Source of the DNA: HGM04593 sp045634365
GTDB taxonomy: Bacteria; Bacteroidota; Bacteroidia; Bacteroidales; Bacteroidaceae
Direction: 5' to 3'
Assembly (NCBI GenBank): GCA_045634365.1
Contig: JAZRAC010000042.1
Location: 73,181-137,180, forward strand
DNA length: 64,000 nt
Part shown: in pieces, positions 1 through 8,473 of the stretch
How the letters are laid out: every line of letters begins with the position of its first letter
Numbering within the stretch: the stretch's first letter is position 1
Notes under the pieces: model-generated
What the model was told of the DNA's origin: nothing
Databases searched by the model: none
Seen by the model: the letters and a program-made list of their open reading frames with translations, nothing else
Translations under genes and position numbers: made by a program

Positions 1-30
1 TTCTCGCTCGTTTGTTGATATCTTGTGCAA
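1..30 (+). repeat. Promoter-bearing leader repeat, copy A (cut by window start)
   Basis: The first bases read CTCGCTCGTTTG, a few bases, then TATCTTGTGCA. The same block precedes the mce operon (24.8 kb, minus strand) and the gene at 35.5 kb. The upstream part of the repeat lies outside the window. A small hairpin, GGATTGC/GGCAATCC, follows at about 33-50, just before the first gene. I infer that it supplies the promoter of the 83-3298 operon. Confidence 0.5.
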
Positions 31-82
31 TGGGATTGCGCGGGCAATCCTGCTATTTATAAATTAAACTTTATTTAAGATT

Positions 83-358
83 ATGGCAAGCAGAAAGAAT
101 TTGAAAAAAGTGATTACTTTTATTGTTGATGACATTGCAACAGAGGCGTTTATTATGTCGTATGACGCTAAAAGTGATACAGAGGCGTGGGTTGACCTGT
201 TCAATAAGATATTCAGCCTGAATAACGATTATATTGCTCGCGTGAGCCACGTGGAGCCCGGAATGTCGGCAAAGCAGTATTTTAACGCCTTGTGCGACTC
301 TTTCAATAAGGATGCAAAGGCTCTCTTGGGCGAGATTGCCGAATTGTCAAAGAAATAA
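83..358 (+). CDS. Small conserved-type hypothetical protein (91 aa)
   Basis: I do not recognise a named family. The product is 91 residues, soluble, without a signal peptide or membrane segment, and predicted to be mostly helical. The N-terminus is basic (MASRKNLKK) and the C-terminus is rich in Lys, Ala and Glu. Only 6 bases separate its stop from the next start, so it is very likely co-transcribed with the amidase-like gene at 365, from a promoter in the repeat at the window edge. The ATG at 83 follows an AT-rich leader with no Shine-Dalgarno sequence, as is usual in this phylum. The tight coupling suggests a shared role, but nothing in the sequence defines it. Confidence 0.75.
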   Translation: MASRKNLKKVITFIVDDIATEAFIMSYDAKSDTEAWVDLFNKIFSLNNDYIARVSHVEPGMSAKQYFNALCDSFNKDAKALLGEIAELSKK

Positions 359-364
359 CAGATT

Positions 365-3298
365 ATGCTGAAAAGGCTTTCGGCTCTTTTGGCCTGCCTG
401 TTGTGTGTAGCGGTTCTATCGGCGCAAAAAGCCGATAGAACCGTTGTGCGTTCCATAGAGAAATACTTTGCCGAATATACATCGGAGAGTATGAAGATAA
501 AGAATTGCGGGTTGGAGCGCCGGCGTAATAATGTTGTTATAAACAAGGCGGGCCGCAAGATTGTGATTTATGCCAATCAGGGCTTTGCGGCACAGATGTT
601 TACTCCCGAAATTGTGGATAATGTCTATGCCGGAATACGCAAGGTGTTGCCCTCCTCGCTGTCGAAATATAAAATAGAGGTTATTGCGGCACGTAAGCCC
701 ATAGAGCAACTTGTGCCGAATAATCTGCGCAAGAGTGCACCCGATAAAAAAAGGTTTTGGGGCAATATTGAGTATGATGGTGCATCGTGGGTGGAGAATA
801 TCTCCAAGCCCTACAAAGTGAGAAGCGGCCTTGCGGGCAGGCATATTGCTTTGTGGCAGAGCCACGGCCGCATCTATTCGGCCGATAAGGGTATGTGGCA
901 ATGGCAACGCCCTTCGCTTTTCTGCACTACCGAGGACCTGTTCACCCAATCGATAGTGGTGCCCTTCCTTATTCCTATGCTGGAAAATGCCGGTGCAATA
1001 GTGTACACTCCTCGTGAGCGTGATTGGCAGCGTGAATGTGTGGTTGTAGATAATGATGATGCGGCTGCGGGACGTTCACTCTATAAACAGGAGGCGCAGA
1101 AGCGTCGCGAATGGGTGGCGATAGATAGCGGCTTTAAATATCGTGAGGGTTATTATGTCGATGGGGAAAATCCCTTTACTCACGGAACGGTTGCGGCTGT
1201 AAAAACGGCAAAAGGCGAGCGTCGTGCAGTGGCTGTGGCACGTTGGCAGCCCGAAATTCCCGCAGATGGCTATTATGCGGTGTATGTCTCCTATAAAACC
1301 CTCGGGAATTCCGTTCCCGATGCCCGATACAGTGTGCTGCACAGCGGTGGTGTCACCGATTTTAAGGTGAACCAGCGTATGGGTGGCGGCACGTGGGTTT
1401 ATTTGGGTACTTTCCGTTTCCGTGCCGGTGCCGATGACAGCCAAGCGGTGGTACTTTCCAATGAGAGTGATTATGAGGGTGTTGTAACTGCCGATGCGGT
1501 GCGCTTCGGCGGTGGAATGGGGCTGGTTGCCCGTGGCGACAGTTTGCCGGTGACGAGTGGGCTGCCGCGTTACCTCGAAGGGGCGCGATACTCATTGCTC
1601 TATTCGGGGTTCCCCTATGAGGTATATTCTCCGAGTGAAGGCACTGTCGATTATAACGATGATATAAATTGCCGTTCCTATGCTGTGAATCATCTGTCGG
1701 GCGGGTCGGTGTACAATCCCGATACAACAGGGCTTAATGTGCCCATAGAGCTATCCTTTGGCTTTCACTCCGACGCGGGAATTTCGGCCGAGGATTTGGT
1801 TGTGGGTTCTTTGGGGGTGGTTACCACCGACTATAATGGCGACACGATTGCTACCGGCTTGTCGCGCTATGCCTCGCGCGATGTTGTGAGCAATCTTCTG
1901 CTCGATGTTCAACGCGACCTCTCGGCACGCTATGGCAGCAGGTGGCCTGTGCGCGGTATTCTCGACAAGAGTTACAGTGAGTCGCGTCTGCCGGTGGTGC
2001 CATCGGTGATATTTGAGTCGCTCTCCCACCAGAATTATATGGATATGGTCTATGGCCATAATCCCGATTTTAAATTCACTCTTGCCCGTGCCGTCTATAA
2101 ATCTCTTTTGAAGCAGATTAGCTATATGCATGGTCGCGATTTTGTGGTGCAGCCTTTGCCGGTTCACAGTTTCTCGGTGGAGGTTGATGAGGATTGCGAT
2201 AATTTGATATTGCGCTGGAAGGCCACCGATGATGAAACGGAGCCTACCGCTGCTCCCGAGTCGTTTGTGGTGTATACAAAAATAAATGATGGTGATTTTG
2301 ACAATGGGCGAGTGGTCGATGGGTGCAGCTGCAAGATACCTTTGCTCGAAAAGGTGCAATATAGTTTTAAGGTTGCAGCTTTGAACAAAGGTGGCGAGAG
2401 TTTCCCTTCCGAGATTCTCTCGGCCTATGTGGCCGACAAGAAAGAGGCGTGTGTGCTCATAGTGAATGGTTTTCACAGGTTGAGCGGCCCGCGTGAGGTG
2501 TGTACAGCATCGAAAGCGGGGTTTGATATTGATGGTGACCCGGGCGTGCCCTATATGAGCACTGCCGAGTATGGCGGTCGTCAGCTCGATTATGAACGTA
2601 GCAATATTGGCTTTGAGGATGGATTAGGGCTTAGCGGTAACGATTTTGAGGGGGTGCTCATTGCCGGAAATACTTTTAATTACCCCTATATTCACGGCCG
2701 TGCAATGGCTGCCAATGGAGTCTCTTTCGTGTCGTGCAGCAGTGAGGCAGTGATGAACGGCAGCGTGTCGTTGAAAGGCTACAAGGTGGTCGATTATATT
2801 GCAGGAGTGGAGAAACAGGGCGAAGAGGGCTCGCTGTTGGGGTATAATCACCCCTATAAGAGCTTCCCACTTGAAATTCAGAATAAACTGGCTGCTTATT
2901 TGTCGGGTGGCGGCCGTCTTTTTGTGAGTGGTGCCCACATTGCAAGTGATATGTCCAAGAACGACGAGGATAAGAATTTTATACGCTCGCTGCTTAAATT
3001 CGATTATGGGGGTTCGGTGGCCGATGCGTCGGAGAATGTGGTTTTTGGCTCTAATCTTTCGTTGCCTTTCCATCGTACGGTTAACGAGGAGTGCTATGCG
3101 GTGGCCCGCCCCGATGTTCTTGTGCCCGAAAAGGATGCTTTTGTTGCTTTTGTGTTTGACAGGAGCAAAAAGAGTGCGGGCGTTGCCTATGCGGGCAAAT
3201 ATCGTGTGCTGTCGACCAGCTTCCCGTTTGAGGCTGTTGCCGATGAGTCCCTGCGTGCCTATCTTATGGGTGCGGTTCTACGCTTTTTGCTGAAATAA
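365..3298 (+). CDS. Secreted amidase-like protein with golvesin-type insert and Fn3 domain
   Basis: The 977-residue protein has a Sec signal peptide (residues 1-20, cleavage near LSAQ). The fold resembles N-acetylmuramoyl-L-alanine amidase (Amidase_3) split by an insert. Candidate zinc ligands or catalytic residues appear in the order expected for that family: His167 (QSHG), Glu218 (PRERD), His468 (FHSDAG) and Glu551 (VIFESLSH). Between Glu218 and His468 lies a golvesin C-terminal-like beta domain (about 245-385), and residues 603-690 look like fibronectin type III. The last ~280 residues form an alpha/beta domain I cannot name. Close relatives are often labelled 'xanthan lyase' in Bacteroidota genomes; I regard that name as misleading. 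A role in peptidoglycan or periplasmic processing is inference. Confidence 0.75.
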   Translation: MLKRLSALLACLLCVAVLSAQKADRTVVRSIEKYFAEYTSESMKIKNCGLERRRNNVVINKAGRKIVIYANQGFAAQMFTPEIVDNVYAGIRKVLPSSLSKYKIEVIAARKPIEQLVPNNLRKSAPDKKRFWGNIEYDGASWVENISKPYKVRSGLAGRHIALWQSHGRIYSADKGMWQWQRPSLFCTTEDLFTQSIVVPFLIPMLENAGAIVYTPRERDWQRECVVVDNDDAAAGRSLYKQEAQKRREWVAIDSGFKYREGYYVDGENPFTHGTVAAVKTAKGERRAVAVARWQPEIPADGYYAVYVSYKTLGNSVPDARYSVLHSGGVTDFKVNQRMGGGTWVYLGTFRFRAGADDSQAVVLSNESDYEGVVTADAVRFGGGMGLVARGDSLPVTSGLPRYLEGARYSLLYSGFPYEVYSPSEGTVDYNDDINCRSYAVNHLSGGSVYNPDTTGLNVPIELSFGFHSDAGISAEDLVVGSLGVVTTDYNGDTIATGLSRYASRDVVSNLLLDVQRDLSARYGSRWPVRGILDKSYSESRLPVVPSVIFESLSHQNYMDMVYGHNPDFKFTLARAVYKSLLKQISYMHGRDFVVQPLPVHSFSVEVDEDCDNLILRWKATDDETEPTAAPESFVVYTKINDGDFDNGRVVDGCSCKIPLLEKVQYSFKVAALNKGGESFPSEILSAYVADKKEACVLIVNGFHRLSGPREVCTASKAGFDIDGDPGVPYMSTAEYGGRQLDYERSNIGFEDGLGLSGNDFEGVLIAGNTFNYPYIHGRAMAANGVSFVSCSSEAVMNGSVSLKGYKVVDYIAGVEKQGEEGSLLGYNHPYKSFPLEIQNKLAAYLSGGGRLFVSGAHIASDMSKNDEDKNFIRSLLKFDYGGSVADASENVVFGSNLSLPFHRTVNEECYAVARPDVLVPEKDAFVAFVFDRSKKSAGVAYAGKYRVLSTSFPFEAVADESLRAYLMGAVLRFLLK

Positions 3299-3362
3299 GT
3301 GGAAGAAAGGGGAGTGCTTAAAGACATAAGAACGTAACAAATAACGGACACCGCGAATGTAG

Positions 3363-3568
3363 GGGCAGACCGATGTGTCTGCCCGAGAAAAAGATGATTG
3401 TGTCTTTTCGAACGAATGTGAGAAATCTAAACATTCGTATATTTTGAGAATCTTCACACAAGGTTGCCTTTGGCCCCTTCGGGCGGCGAACTCCGTTTCG
3501 AAATGACAGGAATTCCCGAGCGGTAAAAACAACCACAAACAAAAAAGGGCGGACACGCCGGTCCGCCC
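3363..3568. repeat. REP-like hairpin pair in a 460-bp gene-free spacer
   Basis: The spacer 3299-3757 has no convincing gene. It holds two hairpins of the same design. GGGCAGAC (3363-3370) pairs with GTCTGCCC (3377-3384). GGGCGGAC (3547-3554) pairs with GTCCGCCC (3561-3568). Each stem is 8 bp with a 6-base loop, and the second base pairs differ in a compensating way (A-T against G-C). A GC-rich block (CCCCTTCGGGCGGCG) lies between them near 3475. This looks like a mosaic intergenic repeat of REP type rather than a transcript. Confidence 0.55.
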
Positions 3569-3672
3569 CTACGGCAACCCCTCTTGGGCTCTATACAAAT
3601 AAATCTCGGCAAAATTATGTTAACAAGGGTAAAACTTGTGCCTTTGCTTTTCCGCGCGTACATTGTTTATAT

Positions 3673-3712
3673 AATACAAGCGGTTCACTTTTGAAAGTGA
3701 ACCGCTTGTATT
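3673..3712 (-). terminator. Hairpin terminator downstream of rpmH
   Basis: A 19-bp perfect inverted repeat (3673-3691 with 3694-3712) lies just past the rpmH stop. The U-tract is weak on both strands, so I infer termination from stem strength and position. Confidence 0.55.
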
Positions 3713-3757
3713 GCAAAAATTTATGCTTGTGTGCAATGCGTTGACATTGCTCGGAAA

Positions 3758-3919
3758 TTACTTCTTCTTTCCGTTGTACTCGTCCGATACGGTAAGTTTT
3801 TTGCGTCCTTTTGCACGACGTGACGCCAATACGCGACGGCCGTTCTTTGTGGCCATTCTTTCACGGAAGCCGTGTTTGTTCTTTCTCTTTCTGTTAGAGG
3901 GTTGGAATGTTCTTTTCAT
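3758..3919 (-). CDS. rpmH: 50S ribosomal protein L34 (bL34)
   Basis: The minus strand encodes 53 residues starting MKRTFQPSNRKRKNKHGF and continuing with RERMATKNGRRVLASRRAKG, the diagnostic L34 sequence. The C-terminus (LTVSDEYNGKKK) is extended relative to the 44-46 residue proteobacterial form, as usual in Bacteroidota. bL34 is a basic structural protein of the large subunit that binds 23S rRNA. The gene stands alone here, not next to dnaA or rnpA. A good promoter (TTTG, 19 bases, TAATTTTG) lies 56 bases upstream of the ATG, and a strong hairpin follows the stop, so this is a monocistronic unit. Confidence 0.97.
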   Translation of the reverse strand: MKRTFQPSNRKRKNKHGFRERMATKNGRRVLASRRAKGRKKLTVSDEYNGKKK

Positions 3920-3974
3920 CGTCTTATATATTTTAATGTTTTTATTCTAAAAGTACTTTGCGCTATTCAGCGTG

Positions 3975-4005
3975 CAAAATTAGTTCTTTTTTTTTATTTG
4001 GCAAA
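3975..4005 (-). promoter_or_regulatory. Promoter of rpmH
   Basis: On the minus strand a TTTG box (complement of 4002-4005) is followed after 19 bases by TAATTTTG (complement of 3975-3982), matching the Bacteroidota -33/-7 consensus. The transcript would start near 3970, leaving a leader of about 50 bases. Confidence 0.7.
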
Positions 4006-4087
4006 GATTTTAATGTTCAATTTTGCTTTTTAATGAATAAAATGTGAAAATATGAACTACTGTTTCTGTTCCTGCGCTTGTATATAA

Positions 4088-4123
4088 ACAATTAGCGGAG
4101 CCGAAACGGGCTCCGCTAATTGT
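4088..4123 (-). terminator. Terminator of the ilvA-ridA operon
   Basis: A 15-bp inverted repeat (ACAATTAGCGGAGCC at 4088-4102 with its complement at 4109-4123, 6-base loop) lies about 35 bases past the ridA stop. Confidence 0.65.
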
Positions 4124-4157
4124 TGGGTGTATGTGTGCTCTTTGTTTAAGAAGCTGT

Positions 4158-4532
4158 TTAAATTTCGGCAATAACCTCAACCTCTACAAGAACATCTTTG
4201 GGAAGCTGTTTCACAGCAACGCAAGAGCGTGCGGGCTTTTCGGTGAAGTATTGTGCATACACGGCGTTGAAGGCTGCAAAGTCTTCCATATTTTTGAGGA
4301 AGCAGGTGGTTTTTACCGCTTTCTCGAATGTGGTGCCTGCTGCTTCCAATACTGCGGCAAGGTTTTTCATTACTTGTGTTGCCTGTGCCTCTATGCCTTC
4401 GGCCTCAACTTCGCCTGTTGCGGGGTTGATGGGTACTTGTCCCGATGTGAAGAGCATATTGCCGCATACGATTGCTTGTGAGTAGGGACCGATGGCTGCG
4501 GGTGCGTTGTCGGTATGAATCTTTTTAATCAT
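4158..4532 (-). CDS. ridA: RidA family 2-iminobutanoate/2-iminopropanoate deaminase
   Basis: The 124-residue product is a canonical YjgF/YER057c/UK114 protein, with IHTDNAPAAIGPYSQA at the N-terminus, FTSGQVPINPATGE, and ARSCVAVKQLPKD carrying the conserved arginine that binds the substrate carboxylate. RidA is a cytosolic homotrimer that hydrolyses reactive enamine/imine intermediates. It starts 6 bases after ilvA on the same strand. Threonine ammonia-lyase releases 2-iminobutyrate (and 2-aminoacrylate from serine), which RidA converts to the keto acid, so the pairing is functional and common. Length and motifs are complete. Confidence 0.95.
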   Translation of the reverse strand: MIKKIHTDNAPAAIGPYSQAIVCGNMLFTSGQVPINPATGEVEAEGIEAQATQVMKNLAAVLEAAGTTFEKAVKTTCFLKNMEDFAAFNAVYAQYFTEKPARSCVAVKQLPKDVLVEVEVIAEI

Positions 4533-4538
4533 AATGTG

Positions 4539-5744
4539 TTAGAATTTATTGTTTTCCAATTTTAATCCGGCTTTTGTGAGAGCATTCTTTATCTGCTCTA
4601 TCTGTTCAAAGTTGCGTGTTTCCATATTTACGCGGAGGAAGCATCCGTTAATGTCCATACTTGCGTTGGCACGCTCGTGGTGTACCGAGATTACGTTACC
4701 GCCATTCTCGGCTATAATCTTTGAGATTAAGAGGAGCTGTCCGGGCTTGTCGAGAAGCTCTATTGTGAGTGCGTATGAGCGGCCCGATGTGAGCAATCCG
4801 CGCTTGATTACACGGTCGAGGATGGTTACGTCGATGTTGCCGCCCGATACGAGGCACACTACATTCTTGCCTTCGATGGGTACTTTGTTGAACATTGCTG
4901 CTGCAACGGCAACGGCACCGGCGCCCTCGGCAATGAGTTTCTGGTGCTCAATCATAGAGAGGATGGCCGATGATACTTCGTCGTCGGTTACGGTTACAAT
5001 CTTGTCGACATACTTACTGCAAAGGTTAAAGGTATTCTGTCCCGGCTCCTTCACTGCAATACCGTCGGCAATGGTGGAAACGCCTGCCAAACGCTCGATT
5101 TTCTTGTTCTTTATTGAATTGAACATACTGGGTGCTCCGCTCGATTGTACGCCATATACTTTTACGTTGGGATTGAGCGATTTTATTGCGAATGCAACAC
5201 CCGAAATGAGGCCGCCACCGCCGATGGGCACAATTACCACATCTACGTTTTTAAGCTGGTCGAGAAGTTCGAGGCCGATGGTTCCCTGTCCGGCGATTAC
5301 ATCCTCGTCGTCGAAGGGGTGAATGAATGTGTAGCCATTTTCGTCGCGCAACTGCAATGCTTTTTGGTAGGCATCGTCATAAACGCCCTCCACAAGGCAT
5401 ATTTCGGCACCATATTTCTTTGTGGCTTCAACCTTGGAGATTGGTGCGCAGTCGGGGAGGCAGATGGTCGATTTTATGCCGTTCTTGGTGGCTGCAAGGG
5501 CTACTCCCTGTGCGTGGTTGCCGGCCGAACAGGCAATAACTCCTTTCGCCTTCTCTTCGGGCGACAACTGCGAGATTTTGTAATAAGAGCCTCTCACTTT
5601 GAACGAACCTGTAAGTTGCAGGTTTTCGGGTTTTAGATATACTGTCGCCGTTGAACTAATTTGAGGAGCGTGAATGAGGTCGGTTCTGCGAATCACGTCC
5701 TTCAACACATACGATGCGTGGTATATTTTGTCGAGTGTTAACAT
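4539..5744 (-). CDS. ilvA: Threonine ammonia-lyase, PLP-dependent, with ACT domain
   Basis: The 401-residue fold-type II PLP enzyme deaminates threonine to 2-oxobutanoate, feeding isoleucine synthesis or propionate formation. Lys49 in the motif GSFKVRG is the PLP Schiff-base lysine. SAGNHAQGVA is the substrate loop, and the Gly-rich PIGGGGLISG binds the PLP phosphate. Residues from about 325 on (YALTIELLDKPGQLL) form a single ACT domain. That size and single ACT domain resemble the ~400-residue tdcB/ilvA type rather than the 514-residue two-ACT E. coli IlvA, so the biosynthetic or catabolic assignment is not certain. It is the first gene of the ilvA-ridA operon, with a TAAATTTG -7 box upstream. 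Confidence 0.93.
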   Translation of the reverse strand: MLTLDKIYHASYVLKDVIRRTDLIHAPQISSTATVYLKPENLQLTGSFKVRGSYYKISQLSPEEKAKGVIACSAGNHAQGVALAATKNGIKSTICLPDCAPISKVEATKKYGAEICLVEGVYDDAYQKALQLRDENGYTFIHPFDDEDVIAGQGTIGLELLDQLKNVDVVIVPIGGGGLISGVAFAIKSLNPNVKVYGVQSSGAPSMFNSIKNKKIERLAGVSTIADGIAVKEPGQNTFNLCSKYVDKIVTVTDDEVSSAILSMIEHQKLIAEGAGAVAVAAAMFNKVPIEGKNVVCLVSGGNIDVTILDRVIKRGLLTSGRSYALTIELLDKPGQLLLISKIIAENGGNVISVHHERANASMDINGCFLRVNMETRNFEQIEQIKNALTKAGLKLENNKF

Positions 5745-5774
5745 ATATGTGTATTTTTAAAAATTTGTTTTGCG

Positions 5775-5782
5775 CAAATTTA
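5775..5782 (-). promoter_or_regulatory. -7 box of the ilvA-ridA operon
   Basis: The complement reads TAAATTTG, a TAnnTTTG match 31 bases upstream of the ilvA start. No clear -33 TTTG was found at the usual spacing. Confidence 0.45.
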
Positions 5783-5943
5783 CAATCATTTTCCATTTTT
5801 CCTAAATATTAGTGCATTTATTTTTTTAATAAATGGTGTTGCGGCACAATCTTGTTCCTTGCAGGGGTGTTGCTATCGCTAAAATCTATTGTAATAATCG
5901 AAATACTCTATGAATAAAGTTATATAGTTGAGGGGGAATGGGG

Positions 5944-5951
5944 TACTTTTG
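5944..5951 (+). promoter_or_regulatory. -7 box of nhaA
   Basis: TACTTTTG matches TAnnTTTG 22 bases before the nhaA ATG. A TTG at 5928-5930 is too close for a standard -33 element. Confidence 0.45.
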
Positions 5952-5973
5952 CACTATATTTAAATATTGAGGA

Positions 5974-7311
5974 ATGACACATAATTACAGTTTTAAGAGT
6001 ATGGTGAAGAAGTATGTCTCTTCGAGTGCCGTGCTTGTGATTTTTTCTTTGCTTGCGCTGGTGTGCGCAAATTCTCCTTTGAAGGAGCGTTATTTCGATT
6101 TGTGGAATATGCCCGTCTCTTTGTCGCTGGGCGATTTTAATCTGTTCAGCCACGGTGGGCATCCAATGTCGCTCATTGCGGTGATAAACGATTTTCTTAT
6201 GGCACTTTTCTTCCTCACGGTGGGGTTGGAGATAAAGAGGGAGATTCTTGTGGGTGAGCTCTCCTCGCGCCAAAAGGCGATGCTGCCCATAATAGGTGCT
6301 TGCGGAGGAATGCTTGTGCCGGTGTTGCTCTTCTGGCTCATTTGCCCCGATGATGCGGATATGTTGCGCGGAATGGCTATCCCTATGGCTACCGATATTG
6401 CTTTTTCGCTGGGTGTGTTGTCGATTTTTGGGACAAGGGTGCCCATTGGGTTAAAGGTGTTTCTTGCGGCTCTTGCCGTGGCCGACGACCTTGGCGGAAT
6501 TATAGTGATTGCGCTTTTTTATTCGTCGCAGATTGATTTATTCTATCTGTTGATGGCGTTGCTGTGTGTTTCTTTACTTGTTTATGGAAATGTTCGCCGA
6601 GTGGGTAAAAAGTCTTTTTATCTGGCTGTGGGAATGTTGCTGTGGTACGCGATGCTTAATTCGGGCATACACGCTACTATCGCGGGTGTTATTGTGGCAT
6701 TCTGTGTTCCGGCTTCGTTGCGCAGGGGCTCGGCCTACTATATAGAGCGCATACGTGCCAATATAAACAGCCTGCCGGTGCACGAGGTTACGGGTAAACA
6801 TCACACGGTGGTGCTCACTCACGACGAGATTCACAAACTCAAAAGCATAGAGTCGGCTGCCGATAAACTGATAAGTCCGTTGCAGGACTTGGAGGATGGA
6901 ATGAATAGTTTTATTGGTTATGTGGTGATTCCTCTTTTTGCCTTTGCCAATGTGGGTATAGACCTCGCAGGAATGAGTGTCGGTGCGTTGTTCACAGGTG
7001 TGGGGCTGCCGGTGATGATGGGTCTTGTTGTGGGTAAATTTGTGGGTGTTTTCTCTTTTTCGTGGATTGCGATAAAGTGTGGGTTCGTGGATTTGCCCAA
7101 AGGGAGTAATTGGTGTTCCTTTGCCGCTGTGTGTATGGTGTGTGGCATTGGACTTACTGTTTCAATATTTATTGCCGACCTCTCTTATGCTTCGCTTGTG
7201 GGTGGTGCTTCTATCTTGGGGCAGGCGAAACTTGGTATATTGTGTGGTTCGTTTGTGTCGGCACTTTTGGGCGTGTTTTTGCTTAACAGGTATTTGCCGA
7301 AGGGGGAGTGA
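5974..7311 (+). CDS. nhaA: Na+/H+ antiporter NhaA
   Basis: The 445-residue inner-membrane antiporter exports Na+ in exchange for H+ for pH and sodium homeostasis. The NhaA signature is intact: ATDIAFSLGVLSIFG contains Asp141 (equivalent to E. coli Asp133) and AVADDLGGI contains Asp171-Asp172 (equivalent to Asp163/Asp164, the ion-binding pair). About 12 hydrophobic segments are visible. A hydrophilic loop around 255-305, rich in His, Glu and Lys, is longer than in the 388-residue E. coli protein but typical of Bacteroidota homologues. The gene is monocistronic, with its own -7 box upstream and a strong terminator downstream. Confidence 0.95.
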   Translation: MTHNYSFKSMVKKYVSSSAVLVIFSLLALVCANSPLKERYFDLWNMPVSLSLGDFNLFSHGGHPMSLIAVINDFLMALFFLTVGLEIKREILVGELSSRQKAMLPIIGACGGMLVPVLLFWLICPDDADMLRGMAIPMATDIAFSLGVLSIFGTRVPIGLKVFLAALAVADDLGGIIVIALFYSSQIDLFYLLMALLCVSLLVYGNVRRVGKKSFYLAVGMLLWYAMLNSGIHATIAGVIVAFCVPASLRRGSAYYIERIRANINSLPVHEVTGKHHTVVLTHDEIHKLKSIESAADKLISPLQDLEDGMNSFIGYVVIPLFAFANVGIDLAGMSVGALFTGVGLPVMMGLVVGKFVGVFSFSWIAIKCGFVDLPKGSNWCSFAAVCMVCGIGLTVSIFIADLSYASLVGGASILGQAKLGILCGSFVSALLGVFLLNRYLPKGE

Positions 7312-7323
7312 TAGAATAAAATC

Positions 7324-7357
7324 AAGAAACGGTTGGAGAATTTCTCCAACCGTTTCT

Positions 7358-7358
<1 letters not shown>
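7324..7358. terminator. Bidirectional terminator between nhaA and tRNA-Arg
   Basis: A 17-base inverted repeat (7324-7340 with 7342-7358) lies 12 bases after the nhaA stop. It reaches the last base of the encoded CCA of the convergent tRNA gene, so it can serve both. Confidence 0.75.
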
Positions 7359-7434
<76 letters not shown>

Positions 7435-7563
7435 TACCTCTGTTTACAAGAGTGTTACACACTTTGCGGGTGCAAAGATAGTGCGTTTATCGGTTCGGGC
7501 AAAAAAAATGGGGAGTTTTTTGCGTAAAAAGTTCGCGAGAGGGTGGAGTCTTTTCTCTTATAC

Positions 7564-8229
7564 CTATTTAATATAAGGTAACAGCTTGCGGAATTCCGGT
7601 ATTTCAATCTCCTTTCTGTTGAGTGTAACAACCCCTTTGCTTTGCAGGTTGTTGAGTGCGCGAGAAACGTTCAAGCGTGTTTCGCACAAAATTTCGGCAA
7701 GGCACTCCATTTTTATGTTCAGGCGTTTGTAACCGTGGGTTGTTTCGCAACGTTGGGCGATGAATGCGATTATGCGACCCTCTATGCTTGTGGGGGTTAG
7801 CTCCCATATTGCGCTCTCTGTTACTTGTGCCTTGCGGCTGACGAGGTTTATTAGGTTTATGGTGAAAATGTTGTGCTTGGAGAATTCGCTGAAAAAGTAG
7901 TTCTTGTCTGCCGAGAGGGTGGTGCAGCTATCTTTCGCCGTATACTTCTTTTTGTATTTTGTGTCGTAACCGAACATTGAGTATGGCTCTATGGCGTATG
8001 GGGCTTTGTGCTCCTCGGAAATGGAGTAGGTGCCCTCGGCGTCGGTGGCAGTGGATATAATTTCGCCCTTGGTAACGATGACGAAGCGGTCGCACTCGTC
8101 GCCTTTGTTGCGCAGTGTCTCTTGGCTGCCGTAGTCGGTGAATTCGAACTTTACTTTGTCGAGTATTGCAGTAATATCGTCTTTGCCCATTCCCTGAAAG
8201 TAGGGTAGGCATAATAGATTTTCGTACAT
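7564..8229 (-). CDS. CRP/FNR-family transcriptional regulator
   Basis: The 221-residue protein has an N-terminal cyclic-nucleotide-binding-like beta barrel (about 10-120; PYFQGMGKDDI start, GDECDRFVIVTKGEI core). A central dimerisation helix follows, then a C-terminal winged helix (about 150-215) with the CRP-type recognition region EILCETRLNVSRALNNLQSKGVV. The cAMP phosphate-binding cassette (FGELALL-type, with its Arg-Ser) is not conserved; the equivalent region reads IEPYSMFGYD. The effector is therefore probably not cAMP, as reported for other Bacteroidetes CRP proteins. Length and layout resemble the carbon-utilisation regulator Cur/BT4338 of B. thetaiotaomicron; that equivalence is a guess from memory. 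The gene stands alone, divergent from miaA. Confidence 0.88.
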   Translation of the reverse strand: MYENLLCLPYFQGMGKDDITAILDKVKFEFTDYGSQETLRNKGDECDRFVIVTKGEIISTATDAEGTYSISEEHKAPYAIEPYSMFGYDTKYKKKYTAKDSCTTLSADKNYFFSEFSKHNIFTINLINLVSRKAQVTESAIWELTPTSIEGRIIAFIAQRCETTHGYKRLNIKMECLAEILCETRLNVSRALNNLQSKGVVTLNRKEIEIPEFRKLLPYIK

Positions 8230-8397
8230 TATTAAATAGCTTTCCTTATATAACTCCTCGATCGGGGAAAAAGTATAAAATCTCTCTGTTTTTTGTAATT
8301 TTTTAACTTAAAATTCTTAAAAAGGCAGGGTGTCCGCTATTTGTCTGCTTTACGTGGTGTGTGTGCATTGTGCCGTTGAAATTATTGTTTGATTTAT

Positions 8398-8429
8398 TTT
8401 GCTATTGTGCCGAAGGTTGTGTAACTTCG
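8398..8429 (+). promoter_or_regulatory. Promoter of the miaA-dagK-kdsA operon
   Basis: TTTG (8398-8401), 20 bases, then TAACTTCG (8422-8429). It decides the miaA start: an in-frame start codon at 8399 lies in the -33 box, so translation must begin at 8474 or later. Confidence 0.7.
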
Positions 8430-8473
8430 CAACGTGTTATATATATAATGGTGTATTGTACCTGTATGTACCG

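Noticed and set aside
1751..2476. Long antisense ORF (241 codons) within the amidase-like gene
   Set aside because: It lies wholly opposite a well-supported coding frame and has low-complexity His/Ile-rich composition expected from the complement of that gene.
8399..8473. N-terminal extension of miaA
   Set aside because: The stretch contains the -33 and -7 boxes of the operon promoter, so it is not transcribed as coding leader.
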